A stretch of DNA of 64,000 bases, taken from positions 1,987,501-2,051,500 of the forward strand of contig NZ_CP108581.1 in assembly GCF_036010665.1 (NCBI RefSeq). Direction: 5' to 3'. Position 1 is the stretch's first letter. Each line of letters begins with the position of its first letter. The DNA is from Microbispora sp. NBC_01189. GTDB taxonomy: Bacteria; Actinomycetota; Actinomycetes; Streptosporangiales; Streptosporangiaceae. The position numbers and the translations under genes are program-made. A model generated the notes under the pieces. The model was given only the letters and a program-made list of their open reading frames with translations. It was not told where the DNA came from and searched no databases. This document shows positions 33,785 through 43,083 of the stretch, piece by piece.

Positions 33785-34711
33785 TCAGCCGACGACCACG
33801 GCTCCGGGGACCGGGCCGGTGGCCGTGACGGCGGCCCGGCAGCCCTCGGCGTTCTTGAGCCCGGCGGCGATCTCCGCGGCGTGCGTCTCCGACGCGGCGA
33901 GGAACGCGCAGGTCGGGCCCGACCCCGAGACGAGTGAGCTCAGGGCGCCCAGCTCGTCGCCGGCGTGCAGCGTGCGCGCGAGCGACGGCCGCAGGGACAG
34001 CGCCGCGGGCTGCAGGTCGTTGGTCAGCGCCCGGCCGAGGGCGACGGCGTCCCCTTCGCGCAGCGCGGCCAGCAGGGGTTCGCTCGCCGCCGGACGACCG
34101 GGGTCCGTCCCGGCCTCCGCACGCAGGCGGTCGCACTCGCCGTACACGCGGGGAGTGGACAGGCCGCCGTCGGCGAGCGCGAAGACCCAGTGGAAGGAGC
34201 CCGACGTCTCCAGGCGCGACAGCCGCTCGCCCCGGCCGGTGCCCACGGCCGTGCCGCCGAACAGGGCGAACGGCACGTCGCTGCCGACGTCGGCCGCGAT
34301 CTCCATGAGGTCCTCCACCGGCAGGCCGAGGCCCCACAGCTCGTTGCAGGCCACCAGGGCGGCGGCCGCGTCGGCGCTGCCCCCCGCCATGCCGCCGGCG
34401 ACCGGGATCGACTTGCGGATCACCAGGTCGGCCCGGTAGGAGCGACCGGCCCGGGCGGCCAGCGCGCGGGCCGCCCGTACGGCCAGATTGTCGTCGTTCG
34501 CGGGCACCTCGCCCGCCGACTCCCCCTCGATCCGCACGGTCAGCGGCGGCGCGGCCGCCGACACGTCGCCGGGCTCGGCGGCCGTGACCTCGTCGAAGAT
34601 CGACACGGCGTGGAAGACGTTCACCAGGTCGTGGTAGCCGTCCTCGCGCAGCGGCCCGACCGCGAGCTGCAGGTTGACCTTCGCGGGCACGCGTACGGTG
34701 ATCGCCCTCAT
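33785..34711 (-). CDS. ispE: 4-diphosphocytidyl-2-C-methyl-D-erythritol kinase
   Basis: A 308-residue GHMP-family kinase, fourth step of the MEP isoprenoid pathway. Motifs: RVPAKVNLQLAVG at the N-terminus, the ATP-binding PVAGGMAGGSADAAAAL near residue 105, DVGSDVPFALFGG, and the third GHMP motif VSGSGPTCAFL. ATG 34711 is chosen. In other actinobacteria ispE follows rsmA directly; here a large kinase gene on the other strand separates them. Confidence 0.93.
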   Translation of the reverse strand: MRAITVRVPAKVNLQLAVGPLREDGYHDLVNVFHAVSIFDEVTAAEPGDVSAAAPPLTVRIEGESAGEVPANDDNLAVRAARALAARAGRSYRADLVIRKSIPVAGGMAGGSADAAAALVACNELWGLGLPVEDLMEIAADVGSDVPFALFGGTAVGTGRGERLSRLETSGSFHWVFALADGGLSTPRVYGECDRLRAEAGTDPGRPAASEPLLAALREGDAVALGRALTNDLQPAALSLRPSLARTLHAGDELGALSSLVSGSGPTCAFLAASETHAAEIAAGLKNAEGCRAAVTATGPVPGAVVVG

Positions 34712-34885
34712 CGGGCCGCCGCCCGCGGGACGTCCTGACGGCCGGCTCCGCGCGCGGCCTGCGGGTTCGCTCCAGACATGGGACCCGAGCCTAACGTGGT
34801 CCCGTCCCGCGCCCGGCCAAGAGAAGGCCACAAACAAGGGCGAAAGCCGTACACATCCCGGTACGGTGACCTCAGATCCGCCCCC

Positions 34886-37800
34886 GTGCCGGTCTTCCGT
34901 GACGCCGCCCGCCATGACCGTCCCCGGCACCGCCCCCTGGGAGCCCCGATCGATTCCGACGCCACCACCCCCCTTGCCGCGAGCGACCCGAAGACGATCG
35001 GCGACTACCGGCTGGTGGGCCGGATCGGCTCGGGCGGGATGGGCACGGTCTACCTGGGCGTCTCCCCGGAGGAGCGGCACGTCGCGGTCAAGGTGATCCG
35101 GGCCGGGCGCTCGGGCGACTCCGGCTTCACGGCGCGGTTCGCCTCGGAGGTCGAGCACGCCCGCGCCGTCGCGTCGTTCTGCACCGCCCAGGTGCTCGGT
35201 CACGGCGAGACGCCGGACGGACGGCCGTACATGGTCACCGAGTACATTCCCGGCACACCGCTCGACCGGCACATCACGAGGGACGGACCGCTGGAGCCGG
35301 GCACCCTCCACGGTGTCGCGTTCGGCGTGGCGGCGGCGCTGACCGCGATCCACGCGGCCGGGCTGGTCCACCGGGACCTCAAGCCCTCGAACGTGATCCT
35401 GTCGATGTCCGGCCCCCGTGTGATCGACTTCGGGATCTCGCGGGCCGTGGACGCCACCCACGGCCACACGGGGACCGACGAACTGGTCGGCACCCCCGGC
35501 TGGTGGGCGCCCGAGCAGCTCCGGGGCCTCCCGGTCACCCCCGCCGCCGACGTCTTCACCTGGGGCTGCCTGGTGGCGTACGCCGCCACCGGCCGGCACC
35601 CCTTCGGGGAGGGCGACCCGATGGTCCTCGCCCACCGTCTGCTGGAGAGCGCTCCCGATCTCGGCGCGCTGCCCGCGCCGCTGGACCGCCTGGTCCGCCG
35701 GGCGCTCGACCGGGAGCCGCGCAACCGGCCCACGTCGCAGGAACTGCTGCTGGACCTCGTCGGCAGCCGGCCCGACCCGGCCACCCAGGTGATCGAGGGC
35801 GCGTGGGACCCGCCGGCGCCTCCGTCTGGGCCGCGCCCTTCCGGGCCGCGCCCTTCCGGGCCGCGCCCTTCCGGGCCGCGCCCTTCCGGGCCGCGCCCTT
35901 CCGGGCCGCGCCCCCGGCGGCGGACCGGGAGGCTGCTCGCGCTGGTCGCCCCCGCCGTGGCCCTCGCCATCGTCGCGGGCCTCACGGTCGGGCTGGTCAC
36001 CTCCCGCTCCGGCGGCCCTCCGCCCGCCGGCCGGGCGAGCGACGTGGGCCGCCGCATCGAGATCGGTGACGTCCAGGTCGTCGTCCAGCCCCCCGCCTGC
36101 CATCCGCCGACCGGCGACGGCCTGGTGTGCCGAATCGACTGGATCATGCTCAACATGGGCGGCGCGGACGCCGAGCCGGCCGGCCCGCCCGACCTTCTCG
36201 ACGACCGGAACGTGCCGCACCACCCCCGCGCCTCCCGCTCCGCTCCGGCCGCGCTCGCTCCGGGGGCGATGGTCACGCTCAGCGCCGAGTACGCGCTGGC
36301 CTCCGGCCGCACGGCGGCCCGCCTCGACGGCTCGTTCGTCGCCCACGCGCCGGTCGTCCACGTACGTCTTCCTCCACCCGGGGACGCGTACGGGAAGGCG
36401 CCCGGGGAGGCGCCCCGGCGGGCCGCTCCGGAGCCTGGCCCCGTGAGTCCGGCCTCCGGAGGGACGCCGGACGCCGCCCGGGAGGCGACCGGCGCGACAG
36501 CGGCGACGCCCCTGGACGGAGCCGGAGCCGGAGCCGGAGGCGGCGACTGCGCGCGGGCCGGCCCGGCCGACTTCGACGGAGACGGCTTCGACGACGCGGT
36601 GGTCACCGACCCACTGGCCCCGAGCCCGGACAGCACGGCGGTGGGGTCGGGCCGGGTGTTCCTCCTGCGTGGCGGGCCGCCGTCGGCGCCGGCGCCCGTG
36701 GTCACCGCGTTCGACGCGGCTGCGCCCGGCTGGACGGCCCGCGCCGCGCACATCGACGGCGACCGGTGCCTCGATCTCGTGGTCTCGACCCCGTACGCGT
36801 ACGGGGGCGCGGGTCAGGTGCAGGCGCACGGGGCGGGGGTGGCGTACGTCTACTGGGGCGGGCGCGACTTCGGCACGCCCGGCGCGCCCCGGACCGAGCT
36901 ACGCCCGCCGGAGGCCAGGACCGACGCCCACTTCGGCTGGTCCCTCGCCGTGAGCGACCCGTCGCCCGACATCGGGCTCGCCGCCCCGGCTCCCGTAAAG
37001 AGCACCACCGATGACGGCACCGGCACAGCCGCGCAGACGACGATCACGAGCGGCGGCACGACCGGGAGCGGCACGACCGGGAGCGGCGCGACCAGGGACG
37101 CGGGCGCGCAGGGGGTGGTCGTGGTCGGCGCGCCGCACGAGGACGCCGACGGCAAGGCCGACTCCGGAGCCGTCTACGTCTATCGGTTCACCGGCCGCGA
37201 TCCCGGCACGCCGCAGCGCATCACGCAGGACTCGCCCGGCGTTCCGGGAGCGTCCCAGCCGGGCGACATGTTCGGCTGGTCGCTCGCCCTCGGGCGGCTC
37301 GGCGGCGCCGCCGGGCCGCTCGACCTCGCCGTGGGCGCGCCGTTCGAGGACCAGGAGGAGAACGGCCAGGCGGACACCGGGGCCGTCACGGTGATCTACG
37401 ATGTGGCGACCCGGCCGTGGGCCTACCAGGGCGCCGGGTGGGACATCTCCGGCCTCACCGGCGACCTGCCGTCCCATCCCGGCGACCGCCTCGGCTACTC
37501 CCTGGCGTACGGCGCGGGATACCTGGCCGTGGGCGCCCCCGGGGCCGATCCCTACGACACCCGTGACGCGGGGGCCGTGCTGCTCTTCCAGGCGGCCGGT
37601 CCCGGGCCCCGGTTCGTCCGGCTGCTGGGCGCGCAGGCCGAGGCGGGCGAACGCGGCCGGTTCGGCTTCTCCCTCGCACTGGCCGGGCCGTCCCTGCTCG
37701 CCGGGGCTCCCGGCCAGGCGCTGCCGGGCGTGCCCGAGGCGGGGGCGGTCCACGTGATCCGGCTCACCGGCCCGCCCGGCCGCGTCGTGCTCCGGGAGGA

Positions 37801-38032
37801 CAGACCCGCGCCGTACGACCATCTGGGGTGGAGCGTCGGCGGCACGGCGGACGGCCGGGTGCTGGCCGGGGCTCCGGACGCCGGGGTGACGGGCGCGGCG
37901 ATCCTTTCGACGATCCCCAGCGCCGGGGCGTCCTCCGGCTCCGGACCTTCGCCCGGGCCCGGCGAGCGGATGGTGCTTCCCGGGCCGGACGGCGCGGACA
38001 CCCTCGACTTCGGCGCCGCCGTCGCCGGCTGA
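34886..38032 (+). CDS. transmembrane Ser/Thr protein kinase with extracellular FG-GAP propeller
   Basis: About 1048 residues. Residues 40-295 are a Hanks-type kinase with YRLVGRIGSGGMGTVYLG, HVAVKVIR, VHRDLKPSNVIL, VIDFGISR and APEQL all intact, so it should be active. A GPRPS repeat linker (about 315-340) leads to one membrane helix (LLALVAPAVALAIVAGLTVGLV, about 350-372). Outside follow a DUF4352-like region and, from about 560, an integrin-alpha-like propeller: DFDGDGFDD calcium-binding loop and FG-GAP cores HFGWSLAV, MFGWSLALG, RLGYSLAYG, RFGFSLALAG, HLGWSV. The GTG at 34886 is a guess; the frame is open to ATG 34778. It lies between ispE and rsmA. Confidence 0.87.
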   Translation: MPVFRDAARHDRPRHRPLGAPIDSDATTPLAASDPKTIGDYRLVGRIGSGGMGTVYLGVSPEERHVAVKVIRAGRSGDSGFTARFASEVEHARAVASFCTAQVLGHGETPDGRPYMVTEYIPGTPLDRHITRDGPLEPGTLHGVAFGVAAALTAIHAAGLVHRDLKPSNVILSMSGPRVIDFGISRAVDATHGHTGTDELVGTPGWWAPEQLRGLPVTPAADVFTWGCLVAYAATGRHPFGEGDPMVLAHRLLESAPDLGALPAPLDRLVRRALDREPRNRPTSQELLLDLVGSRPDPATQVIEGAWDPPAPPSGPRPSGPRPSGPRPSGPRPSGPRPSGPRPRRRTGRLLALVAPAVALAIVAGLTVGLVTSRSGGPPPAGRASDVGRRIEIGDVQVVVQPPACHPPTGDGLVCRIDWIMLNMGGADAEPAGPPDLLDDRNVPHHPRASRSAPAALAPGAMVTLSAEYALASGRTAARLDGSFVAHAPVVHVRLPPPGDAYGKAPGEAPRRAAPEPGPVSPASGGTPDAAREATGATAATPLDGAGAGAGGGDCARAGPADFDGDGFDDAVVTDPLAPSPDSTAVGSGRVFLLRGGPPSAPAPVVTAFDAAAPGWTARAAHIDGDRCLDLVVSTPYAYGGAGQVQAHGAGVAYVYWGGRDFGTPGAPRTELRPPEARTDAHFGWSLAVSDPSPDIGLAAPAPVKSTTDDGTGTAAQTTITSGGTTGSGTTGSGATRDAGAQGVVVVGAPHEDADGKADSGAVYVYRFTGRDPGTPQRITQDSPGVPGASQPGDMFGWSLALGRLGGAAGPLDLAVGAPFEDQEENGQADTGAVTVIYDVATRPWAYQGAGWDISGLTGDLPSHPGDRLGYSLAYGAGYLAVGAPGADPYDTRDAGAVLLFQAAGPGPRFVRLLGAQAEAGERGRFGFSLALAGPSLLAGAPGQALPGVPEAGAVHVIRLTGPPGRVVLREDRPAPYDHLGWSVGGTADGRVLAGAPDAGVTGAAILSTIPSAGASSGSGPSPGPGERMVLPGPDGADTLDFGAAVAG
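35828..35902 (+). repeat. five perfect 15-bp repeats encoding GPRPS in the kinase linker
   Basis: GGGCCGCGCCCTTCC is repeated five times without change, in frame, giving Gly-Pro-Arg-Pro-Ser repeats just before the membrane helix. A sixth copy is diverged. Perfect identity suggests recent expansion; copy number may vary between strains. Confidence 0.92.
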
Positions 38033-38112
38033 CCGCCGCGGGCGGCGAGCGGACGGCGGCCTGGGCGATCAGGAGGCGATCAGGAGGCGGTCAGGAGGTG
38101 CGCGGAGGCCGG

Positions 38113-39003
38113 TCAGGGGGTGGTCGCGGGGCGGGGGGCTCTGGCGGGGCGCTGCTCGGCGATGCGGGCGAAGTCCTCGACCCGCAGTTGCTCGCCCCGG
38201 GCCGAGGGGTCGACCCCGGCCCCGACCAGCGCCTCCTCGGCGGCGGCGGGCGTGCCGGCCCAGGAGGCGAGCGCGGCGCGCAGCGTCTTGCGGCGCTGGG
38301 CGAAGGCCGCGTCGACGGCGGCGAAGACCTCCTCGCGGGTCGCGGTCGTCGCCGGCGGCTCGCGCCGTACGAGGGAGACCAGGCCCGAGTCGACGTTCGG
38401 CGCGGGCCAGAAGACGTTGCGCCCGACCGGTCCGGCCCGGCGCACGTCGGCGTACCAGGCGGCCTTGACCGAGGGCACCCCGTAGACGCGCGAGCCCGGC
38501 GCGGCGGCCAGGCGGTCGGCGACCTCCGCCTGCACCATCACCAGCCCGCGCCGCAGCGACGGCAGCACCCGCAGCAGGTGCAGCACGACCGGCACCGACA
38601 CGTTGTACGGCAGATTGGCCACCAGCACGGTCGGCTCGGCCGGGAGGTCGCCGGGGCCGACCTTGAGCGCGTCGGCGGGCACCACGGTCAGCCGGCCCGC
38701 CACCTCGGGAGCCCGCTGTTCGACCGTCAGCGGCAACTGCCCGGCCAGCACCGGGTCGATCTCCACGGCGACGACCTCGGCGACCTCCGGCAGCAGCGCG
38801 AGGGTGAGCGAGCCGAGGCCGGGGCCGACCTCGATCGCCACGTCCTGCGGGGTGACCTCGGCGAGCCGGACGATCCGGCGGACCGTGCCGCCGTCGATCA
38901 CGAAGTTCTGCCCCAGCCTCTTCGTCGGGCGGAGGTTCAGCTTCTCCGCCAGCACACGCACTTCGACCGGCCCAAGCAGACTCATTCCTCCAGTGTCGGG
39001 CAT
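38113..39003 (-). CDS. rsmA: 16S rRNA (A1518/A1519) dimethyltransferase
   Basis: A 296-residue KsgA-type methyltransferase. Motifs: [21 protein letters not shown] motif [15 protein letters not shown], and the catalytic NLPYN ([13 protein letters not shown]). The C-terminal helical domain has [13 protein letters not shown]. Starts possible at ATG 39003 or ATG 38985; the second has GGAGGA too close. The 5' neighbour is tatD with 59 bases between; the rpfB gene found there in mycobacteria and Streptomyces relatives is absent. Short GATCAGGAGGCG repeats follow the stop at 38060-38112. Confidence 0.93.
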   Translation of the reverse strand: MPDTGGMSLLGPVEVRVLAEKLNLRPTKRLGQNFVIDGGTVRRIVRLAEVTPQDVAIEVGPGLGSLTLALLPEVAEVVAVEIDPVLAGQLPLTVEQRAPEVAGRLTVVPADALKVGPGDLPAEPTVLVANLPYNVSVPVVLHLLRVLPSLRRGLVMVQAEVADRLAAAPGSRVYGVPSVKAAWYADVRRAGPVGRNVFWPAPNVDSGLVSLVRREPPATTATREEVFAAVDAAFAQRRKTLRAALASWAGTPAAAEEALVGAGVDPSARGEQLRVEDFARIAEQRPARAPRPATTP

Positions 39004-39062
39004 CCCCGCGCCGGTCCGGACCACGGCCGGGCGCGGCCGGCCTGAGCCACCGGGCGGGCGCC

Positions 39063-39920
39063 TCACCAGGCGCCGAACGCGGCCTCGCCGTTGGCGGAGA
39101 TCCGGGCCGCGAGGCCGGCGACGTCCATGCCCTTGACCTCGGCCAGGCAGCGAAGCGTGAGCGGGACCAGGTAGGGCGCGTTGGGCCTGCCCCGGTGCGG
39201 CGTCGGCGGCAGGTAGGGCGCGTCGGTCTCGACCAGCATGAGCTCGGGTGGGGCCACCGCCGCCGCCTCCCGGAGATATCCGGCGTTCTTGTACGTCACC
39301 GGGCCGGAGAACGACATGTAGTAGCCCGCGTCCACGCACCGCTTGGCCATCTCGGCGTCGCCGGAGAAGCTGTGGAAAACGACCACGTCCGGGGCGCCCT
39401 GGTCGGCGAGCACGGCGAGCACGTCGTCGTGCGCGTCCCGGTCGTGGATCACCAGGGCCTTCCCGGTCCGCCTGGCGATCTCGATGTGCGCGCGGAAGCT
39501 CGCGTGCTGGTCCTCCTTCGAGGCCCAGTCGCGGTAGTAGTCGAGCCCGGTCTCCCCCACCGCCCGCACGTCCGGCCGCCGCGCGAGGTCCTCGATCTCG
39601 GCGAGGACCTCGGGCGTGGACGCGTGCGCCTCGTTGGGGTGGATGGCCACCGCCGCGTACACGTCGCGGTGCCCGGCGGCCACGGCGGCGTTCCAGCGGG
39701 AGGACGGCAGGTCGTACCCGACGGTCACCAGGCGGGTCACGCCGACCGCCCTCGCCTCGGCCACGATCGTCTCGACGCTCGCCCCGGCGGCCTGGGCCGC
39801 CAGCGCGACCGGATCACCGGAGGACGCCTGCCGGTCGCCGACCATGATGTCGAGGTGGCAGTGGCTGTCGAACACCTCCACGGGCAGCGCCTCGGGCGGC
39901 GCCGGACGCTCTCGCGACAT
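39063..39920 (-). CDS. tatD: TatD-family metal-dependent DNase
   Basis: A 285-residue TIM-barrel hydrolase. Metal ligands: DSHCHLD near residue 18, [10 protein letters not shown] near 122, [11 protein letters not shown] near 155, VFHSFSG and [10 protein letters not shown] near 230. TatD enzymes are 3'-5' exonucleases/AP endonucleases acting in repair. The ATG at 39920 starts two bases after the metG stop, so the two are one operon. Confidence 0.93.
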   Translation of the reverse strand: MSRERPAPPEALPVEVFDSHCHLDIMVGDRQASSGDPVALAAQAAGASVETIVAEARAVGVTRLVTVGYDLPSSRWNAAVAAGHRDVYAAVAIHPNEAHASTPEVLAEIEDLARRPDVRAVGETGLDYYRDWASKEDQHASFRAHIEIARRTGKALVIHDRDAHDDVLAVLADQGAPDVVVFHSFSGDAEMAKRCVDAGYYMSFSGPVTYKNAGYLREAAAVAPPELMLVETDAPYLPPTPHRGRPNAPYLVPLTLRCLAEVKGMDVAGLAARISANGEAAFGAW

Positions 39921-39922
39921 GG

Positions 39923-41509
39923 TCAGGCGTTCTCCAGCCTCGGGAAGAGGATCTCTCCCTTGACGACCTGCGCCCCGGCGGGAAGCCGGCCCCAGGTGGC
40001 GACGTCGGCGATCCGCTGGTCCGCGAGCGCGCCGAGGTGCGGCTCCGCCCCGAGGGACGCCCAGAGCTTCTCAGCGGTGGCCGGCATGACCGGGTGCAGC
40101 AGCACCGCGATCGCGCGCAGCGACTCGGCCGCCGTGTAGAGGATCGTCGCGAGGCGCGCCTGCCCCTCCGGCGAGTCGTCCTTGGCGACCTTCCAGGGCG
40201 CCTGGTCGCTGAGGTAGCCGTTGACCTGCTTCACGAACTCGAAGATCGCGCCGATGCCGGCGGAGAAGTCCAGGTTGTCGCCGATCAGGGTGTCCGCCCG
40301 CGCCGCCGCCGCGGCGAGGCCGTCCGCTATTCCCTGCTCGGCCGGACCCGCGTCCTTGGCCTCGGGCAGCACACCATCGAAGTACTTGCCGACCATCGCG
40401 GCCACCCGGGACGCCAGGTTGCCGAAGTCGTTGGCGAGCTCGGAGGTGTATCGGGCGGAGAAGTCCTCCCAGGAGAACGAGCCGTCCTGGCCGAACGGGA
40501 TCGCCCGCAGGAAGTAGTAGCGGTAGGCGTCCACGCCGAAGTGCTCGGTCAGCTCGCGCGGCGAGATGCCGGTCAGGTTCGACTTGCTCATCTTCTCGCC
40601 GCCGACCATCAGCCAGCCGTTGGCGAAGACCCCGCGCGGCAGCGGCAGGCCGTTCGCCAGCAGCATGGCGGGCCAGATCACCGCGTGGAAGCGGAGGATG
40701 TCCTTGCCGACCAGGTGGATGTTCGCCGGCCAGGTGGCGTCGAACTTCTCCTGGTCCGCGCCGTAACCGGCGGCCGTGGCGTAGTTGAGCAGGGCGTCGA
40801 TCCACACGTAGATGACGTGCTTGGTGTCCCAGGGGATCGGGACGCCCCAGTCGAAGGTCGACCGCGAGATCGACAGGTCCTGCAGGCCCTGCTTCACGAA
40901 CGACAGGACCTCGTTGCGCGCCGAGGCGGGCCGGATGAAGTCGGGGTTGCTCTCGTAGTACTCCAGCAGCCGGTCGCCGAACGCGGAGAGCCGGAAGAAG
41001 TAGTTCTCCTCCTTCAGCCACTCCACCGGGCGCTTGTGGATCGGGCACAGGTCGCCCTCCAGCAGGTCGCCGGGCGACTTGTACTCCTCGCACGCGACGC
41101 AGTAGGGCCCTTCGTACCCGCCCTTGTAGATCTCGCCCTTCTCGTACAGGTCCTGCACGAACTCCTGCACGCGGTCGGTGTGGCGCGGCTCGGTCGTCCG
41201 GATGAAGTCGTCGTTGGCGATCTGGAGGTGCTCCCAGAGCGGCTTCCAGGCGTCCTCGACGAGCTTGTCGCACCACTCCTGGGGCGTGACGCCGTTCGCC
41301 TCGGCCGTGCGCATGACCTTCTGACCGTGCTCGTCCGTGCCGGTGAGGTACCACACCTTCTCGCCGCGCTGGCGGTGCCAGCGGGTGAGCACGTCGCCCG
41401 CGACGGTCGTGTAGGCGTGGCCCAGGTGCGGGGCGTCGTTGACGTAGTAGATCGGCGTCGTCACGTAGTACGCCGACTCCCCGGATGCTGTCGTTCCTGT
41501 AGCCGCCAT
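39923..41509 (-). CDS. metG: methionyl-tRNA synthetase
   Basis: A 528-residue MetRS of the short class without the C-terminal dimer domain. HIGH-equivalent is DAPHLGHAYTT, KMSKS is in GGEKMSKSNLTG, and the zinc knuckle CVACEEY...CPIHKRP has one CxxC. ATG 41509 is preferred because TAGGAT lies six bases upstream (leaderless); a TTG two codons earlier is less likely. First gene of a metG-tatD-(rsmA) operon. Confidence 0.95.
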   Translation of the reverse strand: MAATGTTASGESAYYVTTPIYYVNDAPHLGHAYTTVAGDVLTRWHRQRGEKVWYLTGTDEHGQKVMRTAEANGVTPQEWCDKLVEDAWKPLWEHLQIANDDFIRTTEPRHTDRVQEFVQDLYEKGEIYKGGYEGPYCVACEEYKSPGDLLEGDLCPIHKRPVEWLKEENYFFRLSAFGDRLLEYYESNPDFIRPASARNEVLSFVKQGLQDLSISRSTFDWGVPIPWDTKHVIYVWIDALLNYATAAGYGADQEKFDATWPANIHLVGKDILRFHAVIWPAMLLANGLPLPRGVFANGWLMVGGEKMSKSNLTGISPRELTEHFGVDAYRYYFLRAIPFGQDGSFSWEDFSARYTSELANDFGNLASRVAAMVGKYFDGVLPEAKDAGPAEQGIADGLAAAAARADTLIGDNLDFSAGIGAIFEFVKQVNGYLSDQAPWKVAKDDSPEGQARLATILYTAAESLRAIAVLLHPVMPATAEKLWASLGAEPHLGALADQRIADVATWGRLPAGAQVVKGEILFPRLENA

Positions 41510-41586
41510 GCGCAAATCCTATCGGTCCGCGACCGGTGCCTCCCCTGGATAACGGGGCGGCCGGGAGCACCCGATCAGCTGTCGAA

Positions 41587-42816
41587 TCAGGCCACGGACT
41601 CGCGGTTGACGTCCTGGTTGACGGCCTCGGCGGCCTCTTCGGCGGCGGACGCGGCGATGTCGGCCGGGGTCTCCCGCGAGCGGCGGATGCCGAGGATGCT
41701 GATGAACAGCGACGCGAAGATCGTCTGGAAGCTCATGACGAACGCGGTCGCCGACGGCACGACGAGACGCAGCGACTCGGCCGGGATCAGCTCGCCGAAG
41801 CCGCGGCCGCCCCAGTGGGACAGCGAGGCCACCAGGCCGGCGAGACCGGCCACCGCGAGCGCGCCGCCGGCCAGCAGGCCCCGCTCCAGCGTGACGATGT
41901 CGACCAGCTTCCTGACCCGGCGGTCCTCGGGGAGGAAGCCCTCCTCGGCCGCGTACACCTTGGTGAACAGCGCGAACAGCACGGCCTGGAAGCCGATCAC
42001 CACCATCGCGGACGCGCCGACCAGCGTGTCGACGTCGAAGGCGAGCTTGCCGATGCGCACCTGGCCGAACGTGAGCGCGGCGCCGGCGACGAGACCGAGG
42101 GTCATCAGCACCAGGCCGGGGATGAAGAACAGCCAGCGCGGGCTGTAGAGCATCAGGAAGCGCAGGTGGCGCCAGCCGTCCCGCCAGGAGCGCAGGTGCG
42201 GCGGGCGGGAGCGGCCGTCGGGCGACAGGGTGGTCGGCACCTCGCGGACGTCGAGCCCCTGCAGGGTCGCCTTGACGACCATCTCGGAGGCGAACTCCAT
42301 GCCGCCGGTCTGCAGCCCGAGTCGCAGGATCGACTCGCGGCGGAAGCCCCGCAGGCCGCAGTGGAAGTCGCCGATCTCGCTGGGGAAGAACAGCCGCCCG
42401 ATGAAGGACAGGACCGGGTTGCCCAGGTAGCGGTGGAGCGGGGGCATGGCGCCCGGCGCGATCCCGCCGCGGAACCGGTTGCCCATGACCAGCTCGGCGC
42501 CGTCCCGGAGCTGCTCGACGAAGGGCATCAGGTTGGTGAAGTCGTAGGAGTCGTCGGCGTCGCCCATGATGACGTACCTGCCGCGGGCGGCCCGGATGCC
42601 GCCGATCAGGGCGTTGCCGTAGCCCTTCGCGTCGACGTGGACAACCCGGGCGCCCGCGTCGCGGGCCAGCTGTTGCGAGCCGTCCGTGCTGCCGTTGTCG
42701 GCGATCACCACCTCGCCGTCGACACCGTTCTCCCGCATGCAGTCAAGGGCCTTGCGGACACAGATCTCAACGGTCTCGGCCTCATTGAGGCATGGCATGA
42801 CAACGGTAAGTTCCAC
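41587..42816 (-). CDS. GT2 polyprenyl-phosphate sugar transferase with C-terminal membrane domain
   Basis: A 409-residue protein. Residues 1-235 are a DPM1/DPG synthase-like GT2 domain (LTVVMPCLNEAETV, IADNGSTDGS, VIMGDADDSYDF with the DxD, DFHCGLRGFRRE). Four membrane helices follow (about 228-250, 268-292, 310-330, 355-380) and a cytosolic Ala/Glu tail. Such proteins load mannose or glucose on polyprenyl phosphate for use by GT-C enzymes, two of which lie nearby (43083 and 45626). The GTG start at 42816 has AAGGAG seven bases upstream. Confidence 0.87.
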   Translation of the reverse strand: MELTVVMPCLNEAETVEICVRKALDCMRENGVDGEVVIADNGSTDGSQQLARDAGARVVHVDAKGYGNALIGGIRAARGRYVIMGDADDSYDFTNLMPFVEQLRDGAELVMGNRFRGGIAPGAMPPLHRYLGNPVLSFIGRLFFPSEIGDFHCGLRGFRRESILRLGLQTGGMEFASEMVVKATLQGLDVREVPTTLSPDGRSRPPHLRSWRDGWRHLRFLMLYSPRWLFFIPGLVLMTLGLVAGAALTFGQVRIGKLAFDVDTLVGASAMVVIGFQAVLFALFTKVYAAEEGFLPEDRRVRKLVDIVTLERGLLAGGALAVAGLAGLVASLSHWGGRGFGELIPAESLRLVVPSATAFVMSFQTIFASLFISILGIRRSRETPADIAASAAEEAAEAVNQDVNRESVA

Positions 42817-42912
42817 GTCGCAACTCCTTGCATATGACGGCAGGACACCAATGATGCCTGCTTCCCGGTAGCGTCCGAGTCAAGTCGGCGAAACGGCTGG
42901 CATTCTGTAACC

Positions 42913-43083
42913 GTGACTCCACCCACCGCCGGAGCGGCGGGCGGCCCGCGTCACCGCCCGGACGGCGACGCAGAGGACGGGCCCGGCCCCGGGAATCGGA
43001 AGACATCACCGACGAGATCCGAGGGGAGGAAGCGCGGACCCGCCCGCCTGCCGAGGCAGCCGGTCGCCGCCGCGCGACGCTGA
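42913..43083 (+). CDS. possible 56-residue leaderless small ORF coupled to the GT-C gene
   Basis: CATTCT at 42901-42906 is followed by six bases and GTG 42913, the leaderless pattern used by several genes here. The frame ends in TGA overlapping the ATG of the next gene (TGATG at 43081-43085). The product is Pro/Arg/Gly-rich with no known family. It may be a real small protein, a regulatory upstream ORF, or a spurious frame; the promoter and overlap are the only support. Confidence 0.4.
   Translation: MTPPTAGAAGGPRHRPDGDAEDGPGPGNRKTSPTRSEGRKRGPARLPRQPVAAARR

Noticed and set aside
31537-33828. A 763-codon plus-strand frame over the ABC-F gene
   Set aside because: The minus strand has an intact ABC-F with all motifs; the plus frame is its shadow.
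40037-42148. A 703-codon plus-strand frame
   Set aside because: Antisense to metG and the GT2 gene; no family features; low-complexity shadow.
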